Part shown: one piece after another, positions 44,390 through 54,133 of the stretch
How the letters are laid out: every line of letters starts with the position of its first letter
Numbering within the stretch: the first letter of the stretch is position 1
Assembly (NCBI GenBank): GCA_902790675.1
Contig: CADASU010000001.1
Coordinates: 62,001 to 126,000 of the forward strand
Source: Oscillospiraceae bacterium
Lineage (GTDB): Bacteria; Bacillota; Clostridia; Oscillospirales; Ruminococcaceae
Direction: 5' to 3'
Length of the DNA: 64,000 nucleotides
Position numbers and translations under genes: made by a program
Notes under the pieces: model-generated
Seen by the model: only the letters and a program-made list of their open reading frames with translations
What the model was told of the DNA's origin: nothing
Database searches by the model: none

Positions 44390-45172
44390 ATCCACATAAT
44401 TTTCAATTCCTCTAACCGAAACTTCTTCTCTACGAACTTTAAAGCGAATATTGTCTTTTTCGCATATTAAATCACCTTCGCCCGATATTCCTATTGCTCT
44501 AGCAATAATTACACTATCTTTTTTCAAAATTTTAATCATTTTTCCAATTGTAATACACCTAGCTATATATTGATTTATAAAAATGTTTTCAACAATTTTG
44601 CTATTATTAGTTGAAAACATTTTAAAATTTTTTTCAATATATTCTACTAACAATTTAACTATAAAAGCAATATTATATTCTTTACCAGTTTGAGTTAAAA
44701 GCGATCCTGCATGATTTAATCCTAGTTTTTGAAAAACAAAACTAGAGCTGTTTATGTTCATTCCAATTCCTACAATAACATCGGCAGATTGACCTTGAAT
44801 TACACTTTCACATAGCAAACCAGCAACTTTTTTATTTTCTATTACAATATCGTTAAACCATTTTATTCCCACATTTTCAATTTCAATAGACCTTAACATA
44901 TCTACAATAGAAACAGCCGTCATAATTGGAATTATTTTCAAAAATTTAGCCGAAATTTTTTTAATAACAATAGAAAGCGCCACACTCTCCTTAGCTACAG
45001 AACTCCACCCATGACGTTTGCTACCTCGTCCATTGGTTTGATTAGTGGTAAATATAACAGCTCCATGTTTTAATTTTTTGGCATTACTTTTTGCATAATC
45101 ATTAGTGCTTGAAATAGCGTCAAAATAGACAAACTGCCTGCCGAATATTTCAGTTTTAAAATTAATTTTCAT
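44381..45172 (-). CDS. birA: Biotin-[acetyl-CoA carboxylase] ligase
   Basis: 263 residues from ATG 45172 (a TTG three codons upstream is an alternative). Group I biotin ligase without the N-terminal helix-turn-helix of E. coli BirA, so it is not expected to be a repressor. FDAISSTNDYAKSNAKKL, TNQTNGRGSKRHGWSS (GRGRxGR-like with changes) and IGIKWFNDIVIENKKVAGLL (KWPND-like) are the motifs; KWFND replaces KWPND. It loads AccB at 16660-17109. It overlaps the 3' end of yfcE by 11 bases. Confidence 0.9.
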   Translation of the reverse strand: MKINFKTEIFGRQFVYFDAISSTNDYAKSNAKKLKHGAVIFTTNQTNGRGSKRHGWSSVAKESVALSIVIKKISAKFLKIIPIMTAVSIVDMLRSIEIENVGIKWFNDIVIENKKVAGLLCESVIQGQSADVIVGIGMNINSSSFVFQKLGLNHAGSLLTQTGKEYNIAFIVKLLVEYIEKNFKMFSTNNSKIVENIFINQYIARCITIGKMIKILKKDSVIIARAIGISGEGDLICEKDNIRFKVRREEVSVRGIENYVDLH

Positions 45173-45641
45173 AGTCCACAATTTCCATAATTACATCATC
45201 ACCTATATTTAATATTCCATAACTAGGGCCAAAGCTTCTAGGGCAAGACAAACTACCCGGATTCATTATATATAAATTATCTTGATTTTTTGTAAACCTT
45301 TCGTGCGTATGCCCATATAATATAATATCAGCACCTCTTCCCCTAGCAAATTCAACATAGTTATCTATGCCATCTTTCACATTATGTATATAACCATGAC
45401 TTGCAAATATTTTGTGGGAATCAGCGTCAAACGTTGCATAATTAGGAACATCATTATATCCAAAGTCGCAGTTACCTCTAACAATATTCATTAATAAATT
45501 TGGATATAACTTTTTAACTTCAAAAAACTCTTCAGCACCATCACCAAGATGTAGAAATAAATCAGCATCTTTATTTTGTTCAACAACATCTTTTAATCGA
45601 TGCATATTTCCATGAGTGTCTGATATAACAACTATTTTCAT
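45162..45641 (-). CDS. YfcE/MJ0936 family phosphodiesterase
   Basis: 159 residues. All calcineurin-type motifs are intact: ISDTHGN, HLGDGAEE, RGNCD, ASHGY and YGHTHE. The family hydrolyses artificial phosphodiesters with Mn; the physiological substrate is unclear. The intact motifs contrast with the degenerate phosphoesterase-like gene at 38493-39158. In operon with birA. Confidence 0.9.
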   Translation of the reverse strand: MKIVVISDTHGNMHRLKDVVEQNKDADLFLHLGDGAEEFFEVKKLYPNLLMNIVRGNCDFGYNDVPNYATFDADSHKIFASHGYIHNVKDGIDNYVEFARGRGADIILYGHTHERFTKNQDNLYIMNPGSLSCPRSFGPSYGILNIGDDVIMEIVDYEN

Positions 45642-45699
45642 TTTAATCTTCCTCTCAAAAAAATTTAAAATAATATTATTATAAAGGAGACCTATATCT

Positions 45700-45900
45700 A
45701 TGAATAATTTATCTTCAGATCAAATTCAAAAACTTTTAAAAATGGCTTCAACAAAATCACCAGAAGAAATTCTTAACTCTTTATCGCCAGAACAATCAGC
45801 CAAAATTAAAAAAATAATGAACAATAAAGAAATGACCAAAAAAATCATGAAATCAAAAACTGCACAAGATATAATGCATAAATTTCAAAACAAAAAATAG
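45700..45900 (+). CDS. Small conserved helical protein (clostridial)
   Basis: 66 residues, lysine-rich and helical (LSSDQIQKLLKMASTKSPEEIL, LSPEQSAKIKKIMNNKEM). No membrane segment or known domain. AAGGAGA upstream. It resembles short proteins of spore-forming clostridia with SPEQ.AK repeats, whose role is unknown. It is 25 bases before a second small gene; the two are probably co-transcribed. Confidence 0.7.
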   Translation: MNNLSSDQIQKLLKMASTKSPEEILNSLSPEQSAKIKKIMNNKEMTKKIMKSKTAQDIMHKFQNKK

Positions 45901-45925
45901 TTTTAAAAACTAGAGGTGATATATT

Positions 45926-46285
45926 ATGGCGGATTTTTCAGAAATGCTTCAAAACATATTACAAACAGAAGAAGGAAAACAAGGATTCGCACAAGCCATG
46001 TCTATGTTAGACGGAAAAAACGAAAGCCCAAAAGAAGAAAATAAAAACAAAAGCTTTGATTCTGATTCATTTCCAATCGACCCAACTATGCTAATAAAAA
46101 TGCAGCAATTATTCTCTCAAATACCAAAACACGATAAAAACACTGAGTTCATAAGAGCCCTAAAGCCTCTATTAAAACCTGAACGCCGCACTAAAGCAGA
46201 TGAAGCAATTAAAATGATGAAAATCTTTTCCATGTTACCTATTCTTCAAAAAAGCGGAATGCTTGGTCAAATACTATCGGGGTGA
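45926..46285 (+). CDS. Small conserved protein with ALKPLL/ERRxKADEAIK domain
   Basis: 119 residues. An N-terminal helix (FSEMLQNILQTEEGKQGFAQAMSML), a polar linker, then DKNTEFIRALKPLLKPERRTKADEAIKMMKIFSMLPILQKSGML. I recall this domain as common in Clostridia and uncharacterised. GAGGTG before the ATG. The 3' end overlaps ruvX by 19 bases on the opposite strand. Confidence 0.75.
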   Translation: MADFSEMLQNILQTEEGKQGFAQAMSMLDGKNESPKEENKNKSFDSDSFPIDPTMLIKMQQLFSQIPKHDKNTEFIRALKPLLKPERRTKADEAIKMMKIFSMLPILQKSGMLGQILSG

Positions 46286-46695
46286 TTCTTTCGATATTTC
46301 AAATAACTTTCCAATATTATCGTTGCTGCAACTTCATCAATAACACTCTTTCTTTTTTTGCCCCTAGTATTTGTTGCATTTAAATATTGACTAGCAAGCA
46401 TTGTTGACTGTCTTTCGTCCCACAAAACCACTGATATATCCGTAAATTTTTTAAGCTCATCTGCAAATTTTTCACATTTTTTTGCCCGCTCCCCAAAGCT
46501 TCCATCCATATTCACAGGATGTCCTACAACCACCATTTTAACATCATATTCTTGAATTGCAGCAGCAACTTTATGAACAAGCTGAGTAAAATCTTTTTCA
46601 ACTATTGTTCCAATTGGAGACGCTAAAAACTCAGTCCTATCACAAACCGCTAGACCTGTTCTAGCATCACCCAAATCTATAGCCATTATTTTCAC
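46267..46695 (-). CDS. ruvX: Putative pre-16S rRNA nuclease / Holliday junction resolvase YqgF
   Basis: 142 residues. RNase H fold: IMAIDLGDARTGLAV, VVVGHPVNMDGSFGERAKKCEKF, LWDERQSTMLA, and RKSVIDEVAATIILESYL. It processes the 5' end of 16S rRNA. GTG at 46695 with AGGTGG six bases upstream. It lies at the tail of the pyr operon with a 55-base gap. Confidence 0.92.
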   Translation of the reverse strand: MKIMAIDLGDARTGLAVCDRTEFLASPIGTIVEKDFTQLVHKVAAAIQEYDVKMVVVGHPVNMDGSFGERAKKCEKFADELKKFTDISVVLWDERQSTMLASQYLNATNTRGKKRKSVIDEVAATIILESYLKYRKNHPDSI

Positions 46696-46750
46696 AGTAT
46701 ACCACCTACATAATTTTACTTTCAAATACCATTTAATAAATCTACAAACT

Positions 46751-47665
46751 TTACCACTCTAAAACAGTTCCAACAATTTCATTTATATTTTTAATATTAT
46801 TTTCAGTCATCCATTTGTCAATATCATTTAATATATTTATGGGAGTATAGGGGTCTGTAAATATAGCAGTTCCAACCTGAAAAGCAGATGCGCCAGCAAT
46901 CATCATTTCTATAGCATCCTCAGCCGAACTTATTCCTCCTCCTCCAACAATTGGAATATCAACTGCCCTATATACTTGCCATACCATCCTAATAGCAACT
47001 GGTAAAATGGCCGGTCCTGAAAGTCCACCAACATTGTTTCGAAGAATAGGACGCTTACTATTAATATCTATTCTCATTCCCAAAAGCGTATTAATCAACG
47101 ACAACGCATCAGCTCCAGCACTCTGCGCAGCCTTGGCAATTTCAACAATTGAAGTAACATTTGGTGATAGCTTAACCATAAGCGGTTTTTTTGTTTTCTG
47201 CCTAACCTTAGAAACAACTTCATAAGCTGCTTTAGCTGAAGTTCCAAAAGCAGCCCCTCCCTGTTTTACATTAGGACAAGATATATTTAATTCAATCATA
47301 TGTATATCAGTAGCATCTAATTTTTCTGCAACTTCAGCGCAAGCTTCAGGCGTGCTTCCAGCGATATTTGCCACTATAGTTGTATTCTTAGTTAATAGCC
47401 AAGGCAAGGTTTTTTCAACAAAATAATCAATTCCTGGGTTTTCAAGTCCAACTGAGTTTAACATACCCATAGGTGTTTCTGCAATCCTCGGAGATAAATT
47501 TCCCATTCTAGGCTTATCTGTAGTTCCTTTAATAGAAATTCCTCCTAATTTGTCTAAAGAGAAAAACTGCTCATATTCTCTACCATATCCAAACGTTCCA
47601 GATGCTGTAATCAATGGATTTTTAAAATCAACGCCAGCAACATTAACCGCCATTTTATTAATCAT
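46751..47665 (-). CDS. pyrD: Dihydroorotate dehydrogenase B, catalytic subunit
   Basis: 304 residues. Class 1B FMN subunit that pairs with PyrK. LSPRIAETPMGMLNSVGLENPG, ELNISCPNVKQGG (the catalytic Cys lies in this stretch) and PIVGGGGISSAEDAIEMMIAGASAFQVGT are standard. The start ATG overlaps the pyrK stop as ATGA, so translation is coupled. Confidence 0.96.
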   Translation of the reverse strand: MINKMAVNVAGVDFKNPLITASGTFGYGREYEQFFSLDKLGGISIKGTTDKPRMGNLSPRIAETPMGMLNSVGLENPGIDYFVEKTLPWLLTKNTTIVANIAGSTPEACAEVAEKLDATDIHMIELNISCPNVKQGGAAFGTSAKAAYEVVSKVRQKTKKPLMVKLSPNVTSIVEIAKAAQSAGADALSLINTLLGMRIDINSKRPILRNNVGGLSGPAILPVAIRMVWQVYRAVDIPIVGGGGISSAEDAIEMMIAGASAFQVGTAIFTDPYTPINILNDIDKWMTENNIKNINEIVGTVLEW

Positions 47666-48414
47666 AATAACACCTCGCAAGATTTAAAAACAGGGCCGTC
47701 TTTGCAAACATGCGCCGATTGTTTTTTTCCATCTTTTTCAATAATACACTGGCATCCCAAACATGCACCTACTCCACATGCCATTCTCTCTTCCAATGAA
47801 ATTTCACAAAACACATTATATTTATTGGCTATTTCAGCAATAGCTTTTAGCATAGGCTTTGGCCCACAAGCTGCTATTCTATCAAATTTTTCAGTTTCAA
47901 GCGATTGTATTAAAAATTTTGTTACAAATCCATTCTCGCCATAGCTCCCATCATCAGTACACACAACAGTTGTTCCTTGCTTTTTATAATCTTCCTCTAA
48001 AATAACCATATCTTTATTTCTAAATCCAAGTATGGATTTAACATAATTAGAACGTTTAGCAAGTTCTAAAAGTGGCGGCGTTCCAATTCCTCCTCCAACA
48101 ACCAACAACTTTTCCCCAGAAGCAGCATCTTTAAATCCATTTCCTAAAGGAGCAATAATATCAACTTTTTTTCCAACATCCCACTCAGCCATTTTTGCAG
48201 TACCTTTCCCTCTGACTGCAAAAACTATTCTAATCGAATCTTCAAATATTTCACATATTGAAATAGGACGTCTTAAGGTAAACCCATCAATCAATATATT
48301 AATAAATTGCCCTGGTTTCGCTTCTTGTGCAACCTGCTTATTTTTTAAAATAAAACTATATGTTCCAGATTGCAAACAATCTTTTTTGATAATTTCAGCA
48401 ATTGCTTTAATCAT
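47662..48414 (-). CDS. pyrK: Dihydroorotate dehydrogenase B, electron transfer subunit
   Basis: 250 residues. Ferredoxin-reductase fold: RRPISICEI (FAD), VVGGGIGTPPLLELAKRS (NAD). The C-terminal 2Fe-2S cluster cysteines are in ERMACGVGACLGCQCIIEKDGKK...HVCKDGPVF. It transfers electrons from PyrD to NAD. Start ATG at 48414 with GGGAGAG. It is 144 bases after carB. Confidence 0.95.
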   Translation of the reverse strand: MIKAIAEIIKKDCLQSGTYSFILKNKQVAQEAKPGQFINILIDGFTLRRPISICEIFEDSIRIVFAVRGKGTAKMAEWDVGKKVDIIAPLGNGFKDAASGEKLLVVGGGIGTPPLLELAKRSNYVKSILGFRNKDMVILEEDYKKQGTTVVCTDDGSYGENGFVTKFLIQSLETEKFDRIAACGPKPMLKAIAEIANKYNVFCEISLEERMACGVGACLGCQCIIEKDGKKQSAHVCKDGPVFKSCEVLL

Positions 48415-48504
48415 ATTCTCTCCCACTATAAATCAAATTTAAGTTTATACTTTTTTATATTAAAATTTCTAAATAAATAATAGGTTATTTAAAATAATAA
48501 CCCA

Positions 48505-48513
48505 TTATCCACA
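48505..48513 (+). promoter_or_regulatory. Single perfect DnaA box in the carB-pyrK gap
   Basis: TTATCCACA matches the DnaA consensus exactly. It stands alone next to a hairpin (AATAGGTTATT / AATAACCCATT, 48477-48506), so it may be chance or a titration site. Confidence 0.35.
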
Positions 48514-48558
48514 AGATATCAACCACACAATTACTCAATGTATAATATAAGCTCAATA

Positions 48559-51500
48559 TTATATATTCTTAGACATATTAGCCATATCTATCATTTCAAC
48601 ATCATTTATATTTTTGCCTGTTTTCAAACTGTCCACCAAGGCATTAGCTGTATCTATTGAAGTTAAGCATGGTATTGAAAGTTCAACAGTTTTCCTACGA
48701 ATCTTAACGCTATCTCTCATAGGCAAACGTCCTTTAGCTGACGTTGAAACAACATAGCTGATTTCTCCACTCTCTATTAATTTCAAAATATTATTATCGC
48801 CTTCATGTATTTTTTGAACAACATTACAAGGAACCATATTCTTATTTAAAAATGAAGCTGTTCCCGCCGTACCAAAAAGTTCAAAACCAAGCTCCCTAAA
48901 TTTTTCAGCCAATTCAATACTATCCGGTTTATCAGTATCTCTAACAGTAATTAAAACGCCTTTCTTATCTGTTTTATTCATACTATAACCAGCTGCCAAA
49001 AGACCTTTAACAAGCGCATCCTGAAAATTTTTAGCAATTCCCAAAACTTCCCCAGTAGATTTCATTTCAGGCCCAAGCTGAGTATCAACATCATGTAATT
49101 TTTCAAAACTGAAAACAGGAACTTTAACTGCAACATATTCTCCAACTGGAAATAATCCTGTCCCATACCCCAAATCTTTCAGCTTTTGTCCAAACATAAC
49201 TTTTGTTGCCAAATCAACCATAGGAACACCCGTAACCTTGCTGATGTATGGAACTGTTCTAGACGATCTTGGATTTACTTCTATTATGTAAACATCATTA
49301 TTATATACAACATATTGTATATTGAGTAATCCTTTAACATTTAAAGCAAGTGCTAATCTTTTAGTATATGCAATAATTTTTTGTTTTATTTCAGCAGAAA
49401 TATTTTGTGATGGATATACAGATATAGAGTCTCCAGAATGAACGCCCGCTCTTTCAATATGCTCCATTATTCCCGGAATTAAAAAGTCTTCTCCATCGCA
49501 TATAGCATCAACTTCAACCTCTGTTCCCATCATATATTTATCTATTAAAACAGGATTTTCAATTTTGTGCTTAGTGATAATTTCCATATATTCAACAACA
49601 TCAGCAGAAGAATGAGCTATAATCATATTTTGTCCACCCAAAACATAAGACGGTCTTAAAAGAACAGGATATCCTAATTTATCTGCAGCTTCCAAAGCTT
49701 CATGAGTTTCAAAAACAGTATATCCTTGCGGCCTTGCTATATTACAATCTTCTAAAAGCTTATCAAATCTTTCTCTATCTTCAGCCATATCTATAGCCTC
49801 AGCAGATGTTCCTAATATATTAACGCCCATCTCATTCAATTTTTTAGTAAGTTTAATGGATGTTTGGCCTCCAAATTGAACAATAACTCCAAAAGGCTTT
49901 TCTGTTGCAATAACATTTTCAACGTCTTCCAATTGCACAGGGTCAAAATAAAGTCTATCTCCCGTATCGAAATCAGTTGAAACTGTTTCAGGATTGTTAT
50001 TGCATATTACAGCTTCATAGCCCAATTCTTTCAACGCCCACGCACAATGAACAGAACAATAGTCAAATTCTATTCCTTGCCCTATTCGAATAGGCCCCGA
50101 GCCAAAAACAATTATTCTTTTTTTATCAGAGCCACTTTTCTCAATAAATTCCAAAGCCTCATTTTCATCGTCGTATGTAGAATAAAAATATGGAGTTGTT
50201 GCAGCAAACTCTGCAGCACAAGTATCTACCATTTTAAAAGATGCTTTTCTTCTGCTCTTAATCTTAAGACCAGACAAACGCTCAATTGTTGAGTCTAAAA
50301 AGCCCATTTTTTTGGCAGATAGATATAAGTCCTCATTCAAATAGCCCGACCCATCTTTAACCGGAAATTTAAGATTACACTCCATTTCTGCCAAATTTCT
50401 AAGTTTATATAAAAACCAATTGTCAATCTTGGTTATATTATGTATACCTTTTATTGTCATATCTAAAAGACTCGGAATCTGGCCATGTTTTCTATTAAAA
50501 TCAGAGTTTTTCATTTTAGCCTTAAAGTCTTCTTCAAAATCCACAAGTCCTGTGCGATGTCCTCCAAGACCACAAATTCTTTTTATCGCTTCATATACCA
50601 CAAACAAACGTCTATCATCAACAACATATAATTGTTTTAATAATTGGCCATCGGTCATTTTTTCGCATTCTGGCAAACTAAGTGTATCTAACCCAAGCTC
50701 TACCAATTGTTCTAATAATCTATCAGCGGACATGTTCTCAATTTCCGGCAAACTAAGCGTATCTAACCCAAGCTCTGCGCCTCTAACTGACTTCATTATT
50801 GCTTGCTCAAAAGTCGGCGCTATGCTCATAACTTCCCCAGTTGCTTTCATCTGTGTTCCCAATGTTCTCTTTGCATACACAAATTTATCAAAAGGCCATT
50901 TCGGAAATTTAACCACAACATAGTCTAATGCAGGTTCAAAACAAGCGTATGTATTTCCAGTAACTTGGTTTATAATTTCATCCAAAGTATATCCAATAGC
51001 AATTTTGGTTGCAACTTTTGCTATAGGATATCCTGTAGCTTTTGATGCTAAGGCTGAGGAGCGAGAAACTCTAGGATTAACCTCAATTACTGCATATTCA
51101 AAACTTTCAGGATTTAATGCAAACTGACAGTTGCATCCTCCCTCAACTTTCAGCTCACTTATTATGTCAATAGAAGCCGTTCTAAGCATTTGATATTCTC
51201 TATCTGACAAAGTGACTGCTGGTGCAATAACAATACTATCTCCAGTATGAACTCCAACAGGGTCAAAATTTTCCATAGAGCAAACCGTTATAACATTAGA
51301 TTTAGAATCTCTAACAACTTCAAATTCAATTTCTTTCCAACCAGATACACATTTTTCAATTAATATCTGACTAATTGGAGACAACCTTAGTCCGTTTGAT
51401 GCAATCTCCAAAAATTCTTCTTTGGTTTTAGCAATTCCTCCTCCAGTTCCTCCAAGAGTAAATGCAGGCCGTATGATGACAGGTAGTCCAACAATTTCCA

Positions 51501-51975
51501 AATAATTCAAAGCATCGTTTATATTTTCAACAACCCTAGAAGGAATACAAGGTTGACCAATTTTTTCCATTGTATCCTTAAACATTTGTCTGTCTTCCGC
51601 TTTGTCAATAGTTTGAGGATTAGCTCCAAGCAGCTTCACTCCTCTGCTCTCTAAAAAACCGCTTTTAGCCAATTTCATAGAAATAGTCAGTCCTGTTTGT
51701 CCGCCCAAAGTAGATAATAAACTATCTGGCCTTTCTATATCTATTATCTTTTCAATAGACTCCACAGTTAAAGGCTCTATATATATATGATCTGCCATAG
51801 CCTTATCTGTCATTATTGTTGCTGGATTTGAGTTAACCAAAACAACTTCCAGTCCTTCTTCTTTAAGCGCCCTGCAAGCCTGTGCTCCAGCATAATCAAA
51901 TTCAGCTGCCTGTCCTATTACTATTGGCCCAGAACCAATAACCATAATCTTTTTGATTTCTTTATTAAGTGGCAT
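48559..51975 (-). CDS. carB: Carbamoyl-phosphate synthase large chain with internal duplication and insertion
   Basis: 1138 residues, against about 1060-1075 in relatives. Two ATP-grasp halves are complete: KKIMVIGSGPIVIGQAAEFDYAG, RPAFTLGGTGGG, EVNPRVSRSSALASKATGYP, and in the second half IVFGSGPIRIGQGIEFDYCSVH, RPSYVLGG, EVNPRSSRTVPYISKVTG. The C-terminal MGS-like allosteric domain carries LFGTAGTASFL. Residues 401-425 (GLDTLSLPEIE...) are repeated at 426-450 (a 75-base tandem duplication at 50626-50775). An extra segment of about 40 residues follows at about 467-506, before GIHNITKIDNWFL. Both lie in the linker between the first synthetase half and the oligomerisation domain. Motif residues are intact, so I expect activity. 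CarA lies 3 bases upstream. Confidence 0.95.
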   Translation of the reverse strand: MPLNKEIKKIMVIGSGPIVIGQAAEFDYAGAQACRALKEEGLEVVLVNSNPATIMTDKAMADHIYIEPLTVESIEKIIDIERPDSLLSTLGGQTGLTISMKLAKSGFLESRGVKLLGANPQTIDKAEDRQMFKDTMEKIGQPCIPSRVVENINDALNYLEIVGLPVIIRPAFTLGGTGGGIAKTKEEFLEIASNGLRLSPISQILIEKCVSGWKEIEFEVVRDSKSNVITVCSMENFDPVGVHTGDSIVIAPAVTLSDREYQMLRTASIDIISELKVEGGCNCQFALNPESFEYAVIEVNPRVSRSSALASKATGYPIAKVATKIAIGYTLDEIINQVTGNTYACFEPALDYVVVKFPKWPFDKFVYAKRTLGTQMKATGEVMSIAPTFEQAIMKSVRGAELGLDTLSLPEIENMSADRLLEQLVELGLDTLSLPECEKMTDGQLLKQLYVVDDRRLFVVYEAIKRICGLGGHRTGLVDFEEDFKAKMKNSDFNRKHGQIPSLLDMTIKGIHNITKIDNWFLYKLRNLAEMECNLKFPVKDGSGYLNEDLYLSAKKMGFLDSTIERLSGLKIKSRRKASFKMVDTCAAEFAATTPYFYSTYDDENEALEFIEKSGSDKKRIIVFGSGPIRIGQGIEFDYCSVHCAWALKELGYEAVICNNNPETVSTDFDTGDRLYFDPVQLEDVENVIATEKPFGVIVQFGGQTSIKLTKKLNEMGVNILGTSAEAIDMAEDRERFDKLLEDCNIARPQGYTVFETHEALEAADKLGYPVLLRPSYVLGGQNMIIAHSSADVVEYMEIITKHKIENPVLIDKYMMGTEVEVDAICDGEDFLIPGIMEHIERAGVHSGDSISVYPSQNISAEIKQKIIAYTKRLALALNVKGLLNIQYVVYNNDVYIIEVNPRSSRTVPYISKVTGVPMVDLATKVMFGQKLKDLGYGTGLFPVGEYVAVKVPVFSFEKLHDVDTQLGPEMKSTGEVLGIAKNFQDALVKGLLAAGYSMNKTDKKGVLITVRDTDKPDSIELAEKFRELGFELFGTAGTASFLNKNMVPCNVVQKIHEGDNNILKLIESGEISYVVSTSAKGRLPMRDSVKIRRKTVELSIPCLTSIDTANALVDSLKTGKNINDVEMIDMANMSKNI

Positions 51976-51978
51976 ATT

Positions 51979-53145
51979 TTAACAACCACCTTTCAATTTT
52001 TTATTTTTATCTATAATGTCAAAAAATCTGTCAAACAAATAGTCTGTGTCTTGCGGTCCAGCGCAAGCTTCGGGATGAAACTGAACTGTAAAAGCAGGAA
52101 TTTTTCTATATTCTATTCCTTCACAAGTTTTATCGTTAGCATTATAGTGACTAACAAAGCCAACTTCATCCGAAATGCTATCTCCAACAACAGCATATCC
52201 ATGATTTTGAGTTGTCACTAATGTTCTATCAATTTGCACGTCAACAACAGGCTGATTTGCTCCTCTATGACCATACTTCAATTTTTCAGTTTTAGCTCCA
52301 TTAGCCAATGCCAAAAGCTGGTGCCCTAAACATATCCCAAATATTGGTATTTTTAATTCTTGAATTTTTTTCAAATTTTCAATAACACAAATATTTTCCA
52401 TAGGATCTCCAGGCCCATTAGAAAGCATTATTCCATCTGGGTTAATTTCTTTTATCTGCTCAGCAGTTGTATCATATGGGACAACCACTAAATCGGCACC
52501 ACGCTCAGCTAAACTCTTCAAAATATTCTTCTTAGCACCAAAATCCATAAGACATATTTTAAATTTACGCCTACCCCCTTTAAATCTTTTAGGCAGTCCT
52601 TCTATGTAATTGAAATCTAATTCACTTAACCTTATTTCATTTGAAATTGAAACAGTTTTTACAGCATCTTTTATTTTAAAATTTTGTATTTTGCTTAAAA
52701 GTTCTTCTTTATCTATATTTGTTTCAGTTGTAATAGCTCCATTCATAACTCCATTTTCACGAATCTTTCTTGTTAACTTCCTTGTATCTATCCCTTGAAT
52801 TGAAACAACATTATTATCTTTCAGCCACTCACTTAAAGACTTTTTACTTCTAAAATTTGAAGGCTCATTGCAACAGTCTCTAATAATATAGCCACTCAGC
52901 CAAGGCTTTTCACTCTCAGTATCAGATTGATTAACACCATAGTTTCCAATCAAGGGAAAAGTTTGAATTACAATTTGTCCAAAATAACTAGGATCGGTTA
53001 ATGTTTCCAAATATCCCGTCATCCCAGTCGTAAAAACAATCTCACCAATGACAGTCCCTTTAGCTCCAAGTGAATAGCCCACAAATTCAGTCCCATCACT
53101 TAATATTAACCTAGCAATAGTCTTTCCACTATTTCCATTTTCCAT
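51979..53145 (-). CDS. carA: Carbamoyl-phosphate synthase small chain
   Basis: 388 residues. Glutamine amidotransferase that feeds ammonia to CarB. MNGAITTETNID marks the N-domain, and FGICLGHQLLALANGAKTEKL contains the nucleophile Cys. The His and Glu of the triad are in FTVQFHPEACAGPQDT. Preceded by pyrF. GGAGG-like signal (GGAGGCC). Confidence 0.96.
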   Translation of the reverse strand: MENGNSGKTIARLILSDGTEFVGYSLGAKGTVIGEIVFTTGMTGYLETLTDPSYFGQIVIQTFPLIGNYGVNQSDTESEKPWLSGYIIRDCCNEPSNFRSKKSLSEWLKDNNVVSIQGIDTRKLTRKIRENGVMNGAITTETNIDKEELLSKIQNFKIKDAVKTVSISNEIRLSELDFNYIEGLPKRFKGGRRKFKICLMDFGAKKNILKSLAERGADLVVVPYDTTAEQIKEINPDGIMLSNGPGDPMENICVIENLKKIQELKIPIFGICLGHQLLALANGAKTEKLKYGHRGANQPVVDVQIDRTLVTTQNHGYAVVGDSISDEVGFVSHYNANDKTCEGIEYRKIPAFTVQFHPEACAGPQDTDYLFDRFFDIIDKNKKLKGGC

Positions 53146-53191
53146 AATATGGCCTCCAAATTAAAAAATTTCAAAACATAAGTAAAAAATA

Positions 53192-54103
53192 CTATAATCT
53201 TGCAACAATATCTTTTTTCATGCGTATTGCTTCTTTTCGAGCTTGATCCGCAAATTTAAATGGATCACAATCATTTTTTTGCCATGCACACAAAATAGCT
53301 CGAGAACTGTTAATAATAGCGCCTATTCCGTCTTTAAATGCCAGGGCAACATCATCTGCCTTTCCTCCTTGAGCTCCATAGCCAGGAACCAAAAAAAACG
53401 TGTGTGGAAATCTTGCTCTTAATTTACGCAATTCATCAGGATATGTTGCACCGACAACTGCCCCAACTTTACTATATCCATATTTACCTATAGTGTCTTT
53501 TCCCCATTCTTCACACATACTTCCCATATAATCATATACTGTTTCATTACCGTTAAATTGTTTATCTTGCAATTCACCAGATGAGGGATTGGAAGTTTTC
53601 ATTAAAACGAATATTGTCTTGTCATACGTTAAACAGTCACTTAAAAGAGGTTTTACTCCATCACTTCCCAAATAGCCATTAACCGTTAAAGAATCACCAT
53701 CAAACGCAGAATGCTCTTTTCCATTAAACAACTCTGTTTTTCCTAAATATGCTCTAGAATATGCCTCCATAGTTGTTCCTATATCATTTCGCTTTCCATC
53801 AACTATAACATACATTCCTTTGCTTTTAGCATACGAAATTGTTTTATGTAAAGCCAAAATTCCATCATATCCATATAGCTCATAATAAGCCATCTGAGGT
53901 TTAACTGCCGGAACAACATCACAAATAGCATCTATAATTTGCATATTAAATTTCAAAATACAGTCTGCAGCTGCTTTAAAAGTATTCCCAAAATTATTCA
54001 GTGATTCTTTTTTTATATAATCTGGTATATATGACAAATTGGGATCTAGCCCAACAACTGTAGGATTCATAAATTTTTTTATTTTGTCTATGAGTCTGTC
54101 CAT
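53192..54103 (-). CDS. pyrF: Orotidine 5'-phosphate decarboxylase, subfamily 2
   Basis: 303 residues, the longer type of OMP decarboxylase common in actinobacteria and some clostridia. PTVVGLDPNLSYIP, VKPQMAYYELYG, YVIVDGKRNDIGTT (catalytic DxKxxD) and FLVPGYGAQGGKADD are typical. Last step of UMP synthesis. AGAGGAT-type signal upstream. Confidence 0.94.
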   Translation of the reverse strand: MDRLIDKIKKFMNPTVVGLDPNLSYIPDYIKKESLNNFGNTFKAAADCILKFNMQIIDAICDVVPAVKPQMAYYELYGYDGILALHKTISYAKSKGMYVIVDGKRNDIGTTMEAYSRAYLGKTELFNGKEHSAFDGDSLTVNGYLGSDGVKPLLSDCLTYDKTIFVLMKTSNPSSGELQDKQFNGNETVYDYMGSMCEEWGKDTIGKYGYSKVGAVVGATYPDELRKLRARFPHTFFLVPGYGAQGGKADDVALAFKDGIGAIINSSRAILCAWQKNDCDPFKFADQARKEAIRMKKDIVARL

Positions 54104-54133
54104 TAAAAATATCCTCTCAAATTTCCTAATATT

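Noticed and set aside
48505..48513. A lone perfect DnaA box as an origin
   Set aside because: One 9-mer in 64 kb of AT-rich DNA is expected by chance, and no dnaA, dnaN or box cluster is near.
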